Shown here piece by piece: positions 23,324-31,205 of a stretch of DNA of 64,000 nt. Position 1 is the first letter of the stretch; each line of letters opens with the position of its first letter. The position numbers and the translations under genes were made by a program. The notes beneath the pieces are model-generated. The model did no database searches and had not been told where the DNA came from. It saw only the letters and a program-made list of their open reading frames with translations. Source of the stretch: a virus; IMG/VR virus record IMGVR_UViG_3300037247_001689, positions 1 through 64,000 of that record, one strand, 5' to 3'.

Positions 23324-23970
23324 AAACAGACTCAATAACAATAGCCACAACAAACTCAGATAAGCACCTCAATAAACTATCAAAAGAACTTCTCTTTGAT
23401 ATCTGCCGACAAATCAACAATGATCCTAAGCCAATTTATATCAATAATACGAAAATCGGTGAAACAGCTCATGCAAAAGTGAAAGTTGGCAACAGGTTGT
23501 CAGTCCAAATGGATTTAACAGAACCAATGGCAATCAAAGGTAAAAAATGTTTTTTCATCCCTGCTTTTGATGGTGCGATTTCCGAAAACAAAAACGGATT
23601 TGAAATTGTTCAAGAAGCAAAACTTATCGGGATATGCATGGTCAAAGAACACCACGACAAATCAATAAAACCAACGATATTCGAATACACGATAGGCACT
23701 GATTACTTCGTGTTCGACGCCGAATTTATAGGAAAAGATATCATTGAGACATTTAAAGAAGTGAATAAACCGGTTTATATATTTTATCCTGGCGCTAAAT
23801 GGTCAGAAGAAGCATGTAAAAATAATGCCAGAGAAAAAGGCATGATGCATGAAAAGCTTGACCAGTCAATTCAACCGTTTTCAATTTGTCACGATCCCCC
23901 TGAGAAAACCCTCACTGAATTTAAAAACAAAATTGAAACAGATATAAAACATGGACAAATCGATCTTTGA
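23320..23970 (+). CDS. Hypothetical protein, 216 aa
   Basis: TTG start (TTGA overlap) after AAAAGGAGATG. Mixed alpha/beta, no cysteine pattern. Overlaps the next gene by 20 bases, so translation is coupled. Unknown function. Confidence 0.5.
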   Translation: MKTDSITIATTNSDKHLNKLSKELLFDICRQINNDPKPIYINNTKIGETAHAKVKVGNRLSVQMDLTEPMAIKGKKCFFIPAFDGAISENKNGFEIVQEAKLIGICMVKEHHDKSIKPTIFEYTIGTDYFVFDAEFIGKDIIETFKEVNKPVYIFYPGAKWSEEACKNNAREKGMMHEKLDQSIQPFSICHDPPEKTLTEFKNKIETDIKHGQIDL

Positions 23971-24427
23971 GACAATCAGTAAACTCGGAAAGCCGAAACC
24001 AGAAACTGAGCGACAAAAAATAACAAGGCTAACTGAAGATGTTATGTTCCAAGCCAAAAAGAAACATAAGAATCAGTACGTATTAGACGAAATAGAAAAA
24101 GCGGCAAGGGAGATAACGGATAGAGATGGTCATTTTATTTGTTCCAGAGAAGGTATTGGCAATAAAATGTTTGGATTTGAAGACCATGAAAACCCAATTA
24201 TCGGGTTGCATATCGGGGTAATGCCAAGCGTTAATTCAAGTTGCCTCAATATCTTCACCAGTAAGATATCAAATATCATTCATGAAAATGGTGACAAGGA
24301 TTTGATTGTTGATATCATCGTTTCTATCATTGTGACAGAGCTAAAAGAAAGATTTGGTAAATCTAAAGAGTATATTTTTACCGGAAGCGTCGACAACAAA
24401 AACGAAGGGATTGTAAAGAAAAGGTGA
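23951..24427 (+). CDS. Hypothetical protein, 158 aa
   Basis: Helical N-terminus (ETERQKITRLTEDVMFQAKKKH), then an alpha/beta region. No catalytic motif recognised. Confidence 0.5.
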   Translation: MDKSIFETISKLGKPKPETERQKITRLTEDVMFQAKKKHKNQYVLDEIEKAAREITDRDGHFICSREGIGNKMFGFEDHENPIIGLHIGVMPSVNSSCLNIFTSKISNIIHENGDKDLIVDIIVSIIVTELKERFGKSKEYIFTGSVDNKNEGIVKKR

Positions 24428-24428
24428 T

Positions 24429-24944
24429 ATGTCTAAAAAAAACGTTGATTCAGGATATTGGAAAGTCACGATATTTAACACTGATGTTCCCCATAATTTG
24501 TCTTACGACCCGGGGCATATTGAATTCACACATGATCAATTTCCGCATGTAGTGAGGAAACAGAACACATGGCTAAAAGGGGAAGGCGCTTATGCAAGGG
24601 ATGACTTTGTGGCTCCGAAAGTACTGGACGTGTGGAATATGATGTACGGAAAATTCCCTTGTAAAAGCTTTATTTTTGAGCGGTGGGTAATCCAAAAGGA
24701 ATATGAGTGCTTTAAATACAAACTAATGGGTTACGATAACGAAGAAATAAAAGTCATCCATGAAAATATGATTGGCGATGACTTGGCTTTGAAAACTCAT
24801 TTTATTGAATTCCTTTACATGCTCAGGAAGATTAAATCAGACTTAACAGAAGATAAAACAATTAAACTGATTGATTATAAACGAGGAAAAGAAGAACAGA
24901 TAAAAAGAATGATGGATAATCTTGATTCAGTGTTAGGTAGTTAA
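24429..24944 (+). CDS. Hypothetical protein, 171 aa
   Basis: Aromatic-rich first half, helical second half ending in a charged KRGKEEQIKRMMDNL segment. AAAGGTGAT precedes the ATG. Its stop lies within the palindrome at 24941-24954. Confidence 0.5.
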   Translation: MSKKNVDSGYWKVTIFNTDVPHNLSYDPGHIEFTHDQFPHVVRKQNTWLKGEGAYARDDFVAPKVLDVWNMMYGKFPCKSFIFERWVIQKEYECFKYKLMGYDNEEIKVIHENMIGDDLALKTHFIEFLYMLRKIKSDLTEDKTIKLIDYKRGKEEQIKRMMDNLDSVLGS

Positions 24945-24954
24945 TACGTATTAA
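24941..24954. promoter_or_regulatory. Palindrome TTAATACGTATTAA upstream of an RHH-like gene
   Basis: Perfect 14-bp palindrome ending seven bases before the GGAG... start region of the next gene. The core AATACGTATT returns at 25247-25256 and a relaxed form (AATATGTAT) at 26158-26166, each upstream of a gene. Probable operator family. Confidence 0.6.
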
Positions 24955-24963
24955 GGAGAATTA

Positions 24964-25194
24964 ATGACTAAAAAGATAAAAGTCACAATGGAATTATCGC
25001 TAAAAGATATTAAAATTGCAGATGAACTTAAATTACGGCTTGATGCCCGTAGCCGTACTGCAGCAATTTCCTTATCCTTGCGTGTTACAGGCTTTTTATC
25101 TGAGCTAATCATCTCAGGCAAAGAGATTTTTGTTAAAGACAAGAACGGGAACGTCAGTCAGTTTTATATTGTTGGTCTGAATGATGATTCTTAG
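24964..25194 (+). CDS. Ribbon-helix-helix-like DNA-binding protein
   Basis: 76 residues after AAGGAG. The pattern 'L..RLDARSRTAAISLSLRVTGFLSELI.SGKEIFVKDKNGN' fits phage RHH proteins, in which a short strand is followed by SR..AI..A....L..L and a G.. l.D.dG hairpin. Likely regulator of the palindromes around it, including its own. Confidence 0.5.
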   Translation: MTKKIKVTMELSLKDIKIADELKLRLDARSRTAAISLSLRVTGFLSELIISGKEIFVKDKNGNVSQFYIVGLNDDS

Positions 25195-25473
25195 ATGTAG
25201 GCATTTTCTAAACAATTTTAAACACAAACATAATGGATAGGTATTTAATACGTATTCAAACAGTTGGCTATATGCCTTTTTATGTCTATCTGTTTTCGAA
25301 GAACAGGACAATTGTTCATAAACCTAATCATGGGGTATCCGGCAATTGAGACATAAGATTAGAATAATGGAAGCGGATAGATTGAAATTAAACGCCAATA
25401 AAAGTAAATCTGGTTTAATGCGTGGACATGTATAGCCAACTGGCAAATTTAAAAACATTTAGAAGGAGACAGG
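25195..25473. promoter_or_regulatory. Intergenic region with AATACGTATT and hairpins
   Basis: 279 bases without an ORF. AATACGTATT palindrome at 25247-25256; GAACA...TGTTC hairpin near 25300-25316; then an AGAAGGAGACAGG ribosome site before the next gene. Likely control region for the 25474 gene. Confidence 0.5.
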
Positions 25474-26079
25474 ATGAAATTAGATTCAAATCACGAAAAT
25501 GCAGCGTTTATAGTTGTCTATGACACCGATTATGATTGCAAAATTGAAAATGTGATACGCGCTGACGATGAAAAAAATGAATATACATGCTATGACCATG
25601 ATCCAAAAACTGGTGAATTCATCAGAGACAAAGATGGACTTGTTATTCAAAAAACAGCAACAGCGAACATAAGATTTCTGGATAGAAGGCTTCCAAAAAA
25701 CAAAGATATCTTAGATAGAATTGGTGAAAAAACAATTATTCCTAATTGCAAAGTTTTGGGTAATAATATTGTTGAAATGTTTGGGATACAATTCAAACAA
25801 TACAGTGGACCTTCTGAAGAATTTTATACTATTGATGATATAGCGGCCAGAAATGATTTAAAAAAACAATCAATTGAGGCTTGTCTTATTAAATATGGGA
25901 TTATGACAAAAACCCTTGAATGGTCAGAGTACGAGCATGAAGTTGGTGGCGTAGAAGAATGGAATGGAAAGTGTGTTGCTATATCTGGCTTTGTTATCCG
26001 TAATATCATGACAGAACCAGATAAATATGAATCGCATATACATGAGGAATTTATATTAGAGTTAATGGAAAAACCCTAA
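25474..26079 (+). CDS. Hypothetical protein, 201 aa, paralogue of next gene
   Basis: Acidic. The last ~80 residues parallel the 128-aa neighbour (IDDIA..., ...KYGIMTKTLEW, and the ending EEFILELMEKP versus EKFILELMKLP). Gene and 3' flank (CCCACGTTTG) appear duplicated together. Unknown function. Confidence 0.5.
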   Translation: MKLDSNHENAAFIVVYDTDYDCKIENVIRADDEKNEYTCYDHDPKTGEFIRDKDGLVIQKTATANIRFLDRRLPKNKDILDRIGEKTIIPNCKVLGNNIVEMFGIQFKQYSGPSEEFYTIDDIAARNDLKKQSIEACLIKYGIMTKTLEWSEYEHEVGGVEEWNGKCVAISGFVIRNIMTEPDKYESHIHEEFILELMEKP

Positions 26080-26204
26080 TAACACCCACGTTTGCAAAGA
26101 GTTCACTGGTAAAGTAAAAAACAATTAATAATGATTGATATCTTCCGATATGTATTTAATATGTATCTTTTAATCGTTATTTTATAACTAATAATGGAGT
26201 AAAA

Positions 26205-26591
26205 ATGAATGTAGCATGGCTTTCTATTAAGCATAATTCAACATCACCGATTCCAGTTGACTTTAATTTTAATGAGAAGGAAAAAGTTTTTTCAATGTAC
26301 GGGATAAAGATCCGATATGATGATTTGCGTTTTAGCCAATTAACCCATATATCAGAATCTATTGGAGTTAGCGTGTCAGACATAAGGGAAAAGTTAGTCA
26401 AGTATGATTTAATGACAGATGATTTTACCTTTACATGGCATATGAAATACAAAGTCACTATAGACGGTAATGATACGGAAATAAACCCTGCAAGTTTAGT
26501 ATTACCAAGATTTTTTATCAGCGACAACCCGCCTTGGAACGGGATATATTCAGATGAAAAATTCATCCTTGAATTGATGAAACTGCCATAA
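26205..26591 (+). CDS. Hypothetical protein, 128 aa, paralogue of previous gene
   Basis: Shares C-terminal organisation with the 201-aa product. Preceded by a gap (26080-26204) with an AATATGTAT palindrome-like element and by AATGGAG. Unknown function. Confidence 0.5.
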   Translation: MNVAWLSIKHNSTSPIPVDFNFNEKEKVFSMYGIKIRYDDLRFSQLTHISESIGVSVSDIREKLVKYDLMTDDFTFTWHMKYKVTIDGNDTEINPASLVLPRFFISDNPPWNGIYSDEKFILELMKLP

Positions 26592-26622
26592 ACAACCCAC
26601 GTTTGAACTTACCTCACCGATA

Positions 26623-26667
26623 GTGCAATATACGAGGAAAACAAGTCACAAACCTCAAATATTGCAC
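26623..26667. promoter_or_regulatory. Leader hairpin at the patatin-like gene
   Basis: GTGCAATAT (26623-26631) pairs with ATATTGCAC (26659-26667); inside, GAGG (26634-26637) pairs with CCTC (26653-26656). The hairpin ends four bases before the ATG and no Shine-Dalgarno lies between. The only GAGG is buried in the stem, suggesting translational control. Confidence 0.6.
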
Positions 26668-26671
26668 AGTC

Positions 26672-28102
26672 ATGAAAAAAATCATATCCGAACGAGAGCA
26701 TACCATCCCTATAAACAGGGTGATTAAGCTTGAAGAAGAAAAGACAAAGATCAACGGTAACTATAAAATAATATTAAAAATCACACACCCAAAAGGATTT
26801 AATCAGGATCTTCAAGCACTGGTCAGGGGCGGTATGCCAATGGTCACCATCCCCAGATTTATTGGTGACAAAAGACTCCAGACAAACAGAATTACCCTCA
26901 AAATTTGGCAGGATGTACCCGATGAAATCCCAGTCAAAAAAGAAACACCTATAGAAATTCCAAAGGCAAAAAATCCAGTCCCTCTTAAAAAGAAGAAAAC
27001 AAAATTTCTCTCTAATATCATTGATTACCATGAAATAGCATTAAAGAGAAGTATTGAGAGGGACGAAATCATTGCATCAAAAAGACATCACGTCAAAGAA
27101 TCGGTTGCGTTAAAACCTGTTGGATTAGATGGATTACGGATATTAACCGCTGATGACTGTGATTATTCAAGAGGCGTGACGATCATTCAGAACTTAATCA
27201 CGGCACTGAAAAAGCACAATAAGGCTGATGGGATTACAGTGATCGCTCAAAGAAAATTGCTTTGTGAATATTACGATGTTTTATCATTTTCAGGAGCTTC
27301 CACAATTATCGGGTTATATATCGCACTTGGTGAAAAAGCCTATGAAAAAGGAAATCTGGAAGCGTTTCTAAAATGGTATCAAACAGAACTATCAAAAGTT
27401 TATTCTCCAACTAGTAAAGGTGAACTATTCGAAAAAGGGAAAAGATTTTTACAAGGAATGAAGCCATTTAAGAAAATGCGTAAAAATCCGAATACTGGTT
27501 TTTCTCTGAAAAATGTAGAGAAAATAATTGGGGCGTTTTTCACTAATGAAAACACAGGCGAACCGTTCAGGATGGAAGATTTGCATTGTGAAGTCTACCA
27601 GCCTCTATTTCTTGATGATGAGCGAACTTTCGTTTACTCAAAAGCGGAAACTCCAAAACTAAAACTAGTTGATTTAGTCATCAATACTGCTTTGGATCCT
27701 AATTATTTCCAGACCAGAAAGATTGAAGACATGGGCATATCTCTTGGGCCTCTCAGAAGATCTTTTGATTTACCATTGGCACAAAACAACAATAATATAG
27801 AATTGGTTTCATTCGGTGCAGATTTAACGTATCAGGAATCAGAAGGAGAATTCGAGGGCATAACACCTGCTCAAAATTCATTCTTGCAGAAGCGAAAAGC
27901 ATACCGGATCGATCATGAAGACACACAGACCTATATGAATAACAATTCACATAAAGTAAAATATATGAGAATTGAGTCGCCACAAATTCCAGAGGTTTCT
28001 GAAAATTCAGTACTAGAAGGAGATCTTATCAGATGCAGAATGAGCGCAAAAGATACAGTTGTTATAACAAATGGTCAAAAAACATTATTAACGTGGAGTT
28101 AG
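26672..28102 (+). CDS. Patatin-like phospholipase-fold protein with altered active site
   Basis: 476 residues. The C-terminal ~330 follow the patatin order: LDG (about 151-153), FSGASTIIGLYIAL with candidate nucleophile Ser210, LVDLVINTALDPNYF, then EDMG with candidate Asp353, and IELVSFGAD. Usual motifs are GxSxG and DG(G/A); here they are G-A-S-T-I and D-M-G, so activity is uncertain. Residues 1-145 are an unrecognised beta/Lys-rich extension. Active patatins cleave membrane lipids. Position directly before the portal operon suggests a virion or lysis role; both are inference. Confidence 0.5.
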   Translation: MKKIISEREHTIPINRVIKLEEEKTKINGNYKIILKITHPKGFNQDLQALVRGGMPMVTIPRFIGDKRLQTNRITLKIWQDVPDEIPVKKETPIEIPKAKNPVPLKKKKTKFLSNIIDYHEIALKRSIERDEIIASKRHHVKESVALKPVGLDGLRILTADDCDYSRGVTIIQNLITALKKHNKADGITVIAQRKLLCEYYDVLSFSGASTIIGLYIALGEKAYEKGNLEAFLKWYQTELSKVYSPTSKGELFEKGKRFLQGMKPFKKMRKNPNTGFSLKNVEKIIGAFFTNENTGEPFRMEDLHCEVYQPLFLDDERTFVYSKAETPKLKLVDLVINTALDPNYFQTRKIEDMGISLGPLRRSFDLPLAQNNNNIELVSFGADLTYQESEGEFEGITPAQNSFLQKRKAYRIDHEDTQTYMNNNSHKVKYMRIESPQIPEVSENSVLEGDLIRCRMSAKDTVVITNGQKTLLTWS

Positions 28103-28103
28103 C

Positions 28104-28994
28104 ATGGAAACATTTTTAATTCTTATCGCGATTGCATCATTGTGTGCGATTGCATACTTTGCTTTTTTTAGGAAAATGAAGGATGAGCAAGAGCCTATAT
28201 TAACGGATGAATCATACAAAGATGTAGAATTACCGTCAAAAGAACCGGCAATGCGACCACATATGGACTATCAAAAAAGGATTGATAGTCTTTGGTTTCT
28301 GATCGTTAGAAGTGGACCTAAGATGATATTTAAAGCATTGATTAGTTTTGCTATCGTATCAGTTCTTACAGGTTATATATCAATTAAAAACGCAGAAAGA
28401 TTTGCAAAAATCGGTTCAGATATAGCGAGTGGTAATATAGTCGGGGCGATCAGTTCAACTTTCGCATTTGGCAGAGAACCGACACTGGAATTTATAAATG
28501 TATCTACTGGCAAGAATTCATACTTATCAGATAACGGGTTGAATGAATTTGCTTATATCGGTCAGAAAGATGGTACCGGATATGCGGTTATGAAAACTGT
28601 TTATTTAATGCAACATCATGATCCAGAACTATCTGTTGACAGTAATATATATAATAAGCCGATGACAGATATGACGGTTAGCGAATCAAGAAATCTTTGC
28701 CAGGAAAAATACAAGAAACATAATGGTGATTTAGTATCAATTGAAGAATGGGAATGGAGCCAATCGAATTATTTAGGCAGTAACCATTTTGACATCCCTA
28801 AAAGCCCTGAATGGACACGAACAGCAAATGAAAAAGATGATGATGATTTTAAAGTAATCCCCCATGAATTTAACGTCAAAAAGTATGTTAAGGACAACAA
28901 AATAGACAACGAAGAAAACGGTCAATGGGTTGATGGTGATGATTCGGATATATTTCTTCTAAGGTGCTCAATTAACTGGAAAATTAAAGAATAA
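28104..28994 (+). CDS. Membrane protein with possible formylglycine-enzyme/C-lectin-like domain
   Basis: 296 residues. Hydrophobic segments at about 3-20 and 78-98 place the C-terminal ~180 residues outside or in the periplasm. That part reads PMTDMTVSESRNLC... PEWTRTAN... DIFLLRCS, resembling the 'MS..EVTN..F', 'EWT' and 'GFRC' landmarks of the FGE-sulfatase/C-type-lectin fold seen in phage receptor-binding proteins. Weak but ordered similarity. It sits between the patatin-fold gene and the portal. Confidence 0.45.
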   Translation: METFLILIAIASLCAIAYFAFFRKMKDEQEPILTDESYKDVELPSKEPAMRPHMDYQKRIDSLWFLIVRSGPKMIFKALISFAIVSVLTGYISIKNAERFAKIGSDIASGNIVGAISSTFAFGREPTLEFINVSTGKNSYLSDNGLNEFAYIGQKDGTGYAVMKTVYLMQHHDPELSVDSNIYNKPMTDMTVSESRNLCQEKYKKHNGDLVSIEEWEWSQSNYLGSNHFDIPKSPEWTRTANEKDDDDFKVIPHEFNVKKYVKDNKIDNEENGQWVDGDDSDIFLLRCSINWKIKE

Positions 28995-28999
28995 ACAAT

Positions 29000-30868
29000 A
29001 TGCCACAAGACAATGAAGAAAAGGCTTTAGTCTATGGCCCACCAGCTATCAGGCAGGGAAGGAAAAAGAAACTTGAGAAACTAGAGGTTGATTTTTCGGA
29101 TTATAAAAATCAAATAAATTCATTAGTTGATCAGATATCCAAGAAATCATCTGACAATTATCAATACTCTGCAGCGTTCGATTATTACAGACAAACCAGT
29201 ACGACCGGGCCAAATTCAAATGTTTTAGAACAGCTTTACGGTAGAAATCTATCATTTTTAAGACAATATTATCACGTCAACTCACCGATCGATAAAATAA
29301 TATTTGGGAAACGTAACGAGCAAATGCGTATTTTATCGGATTGTGTGGCCGATGTTCCTGGGAAAATTGGCTGGCGTGTCGTTCATAAAGATAGTGATTC
29401 TCCTAAATTCAAAACAACACCTGAAATTGAAAAACAATGTCGATGGTATGAAGAACTAATCAAAAGTCCAAACCGAACCAGGCACCCGGGAAGACATCAA
29501 GATGCATTTATTTCAATGTTAGAATCAAAAATGTTATTTGACCGGATCCCAATTGAAAAATTAGAACATTTAGATTATCGAGGCAGTGGAGCTCCTGCAA
29601 GTTGGTTAGTCCCTGACGCTGCGACAATCAAGCCGACAACATGGGTATTACAAGCAATGGGTGGCGCTCCAGGCTATACGGGTAAAAACCAGCGTGACCA
29701 GGTTCAAAGATCAGTACACAATAGCCAAACAACAGCCAAGCAATTATTAGCGTACAACACAGAAGTGTACGCTAAAAATATGGCCAAAAAGAATGGCACC
29801 TCAGAGGCACATGAACTGTATAGACTTAATTCAGGACTCATAAAATGGGTTCAGGAGATGCCGGACCATCAAATTTCGGCAGGTTACACTGACAATGATA
29901 TCTCTGTTTTTATCGGGAATCCGAGTCCTCAAGTCAATGCGTGGGGATGGTCATCTGGATCCGCTTTCGAAAGATCGTTCGCTTTCGGTGAAGTGATATT
30001 TAAAATGACCGGTTATAATGCTGAGATATTCGACTCTAAAATGCCAGAGGGGATTATATCAATTAATGATTCAGGCCGGGATAAAAGAGGAAAGCAACAA
30101 TTCCACCAAAGAATGCTGGAAGAAGGTTCGGATAGATACAATAACATCATGGTTCAATTTGTCGGGGATCCTGAAAAAGATGTTAAATATCTAAAGATCA
30201 AAGATAAACCGACTGACATGCAATTCCAGCAATTGTTTATACTCTATGTAAAAATTAAATGCGCGGCATATGGTTTCGATTATCGCTTATTAAACCTTGA
30301 AGACGGAAAATCAGGTGGAATGGGTGGGTCAGGTGCCGCTGAAAAGCAAATGGATTTACAGAATGAAATGGGCATCGTTAGTGACACGAAATATATTGCC
30401 CATTGTTTAACACTTGCTTTAATTGATCCGTGGTCTCCTGATTTCAGAATGGAATTTGTGTATGATGTTTCGGATTCTGAAGAAAAGCTTAAAATATTAA
30501 AGAGCAAACTTGAGGTATCCAGTTCTGTATCTGAAATCAGAAAATCAGAAAATCTTGAAGCTGATTTTTGGAAAGCGGCACCGAAAGAACATCAGGAAAA
30601 GCTTAAGAAATTTTCATGGCCTCTATACTTCCCAACCATGACAAATGCACAGGTGGTCCAAATCGTACTGAAAGAAATGGATATCGAGCAGCAAGACAAA
30701 GCCATGGAACAAGAGCAAAAAATGGCAGATCAAGAACAGCCTGAAGGAGAAGAACCAGTTAAAGAAGACAAGGAAATAGCCGATTTACGTTCAGCAATCG
30801 GCAATCAGGAAGAAGAAAACGAGAAAATGGGAAAGAGTTGGAGTATTGATGTTAACCATCATTATTGA
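29000..30868 (+). CDS. Portal protein
   Basis: 622 residues. Start region with coiled segments, then the portal-type order: NSPIDKIIFGKRNEQMRILSD, PDAATIKP, a stem/wing region, LFILYVKIKCAAYGFDYRLLNLED, GGMGGSGAAEKQMDLQNEMG and an acidic C-terminus. The dodecameric portal sits at one capsid vertex and is the channel used by the terminase. Placed about 21 kb from terL, farther than usual. Confidence 0.78.
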   Translation: MPQDNEEKALVYGPPAIRQGRKKKLEKLEVDFSDYKNQINSLVDQISKKSSDNYQYSAAFDYYRQTSTTGPNSNVLEQLYGRNLSFLRQYYHVNSPIDKIIFGKRNEQMRILSDCVADVPGKIGWRVVHKDSDSPKFKTTPEIEKQCRWYEELIKSPNRTRHPGRHQDAFISMLESKMLFDRIPIEKLEHLDYRGSGAPASWLVPDAATIKPTTWVLQAMGGAPGYTGKNQRDQVQRSVHNSQTTAKQLLAYNTEVYAKNMAKKNGTSEAHELYRLNSGLIKWVQEMPDHQISAGYTDNDISVFIGNPSPQVNAWGWSSGSAFERSFAFGEVIFKMTGYNAEIFDSKMPEGIISINDSGRDKRGKQQFHQRMLEEGSDRYNNIMVQFVGDPEKDVKYLKIKDKPTDMQFQQLFILYVKIKCAAYGFDYRLLNLEDGKSGGMGGSGAAEKQMDLQNEMGIVSDTKYIAHCLTLALIDPWSPDFRMEFVYDVSDSEEKLKILKSKLEVSSSVSEIRKSENLEADFWKAAPKEHQEKLKKFSWPLYFPTMTNAQVVQIVLKEMDIEQQDKAMEQEQKMADQEQPEGEEPVKEDKEIADLRSAIGNQEEENEKMGKSWSIDVNHHY

Positions 30869-31205
30869 TTATCGGGAAATCAAACCTTTTCATTATATCA
30901 GGGAAAGCTGTTTTATTAATTTGTATCATTTGTTCAAATGTTCGGACACCTTCAGAAAAAAATATGCTATTACTCCCAGGGCGATGATCAATTGAGTAGT
31001 CCCAAAAAGACAAGGCGGTCCAATTATCTTTATGATGTAATTTAGCAATTCCAGCTTTGTTTGTTCTTTTAGGTGCAAGTTTCCCGTCAAAATTTTTCCA
31101 AGGAAGTTCATTGTTGTAAAATGAAATCCCAACTCTGTTTTCATTTTTTAGATAGTGTCCTTTAATTCCATCACAACAACCAAAATAATATGTTTTCAAA
31201 ATCAC
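30852..31205 (-). CDS. Hypothetical protein, 117 aa
   Basis: GTG start overlapping the ParB-like gene's stop (GTGA). Contains YYFGCCDGIKGHYL and WTALSFWDYSIDHRPGSNS; compact, aromatic-rich. The end overlaps the end of the portal gene on the other strand by 17 bases. Confidence 0.5.
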   Translation of the reverse strand: MILKTYYFGCCDGIKGHYLKNENRVGISFYNNELPWKNFDGKLAPKRTNKAGIAKLHHKDNWTALSFWDYSIDHRPGSNSIFFSEGVRTFEQMIQINKTAFPDIMKRFDFPIINNDG

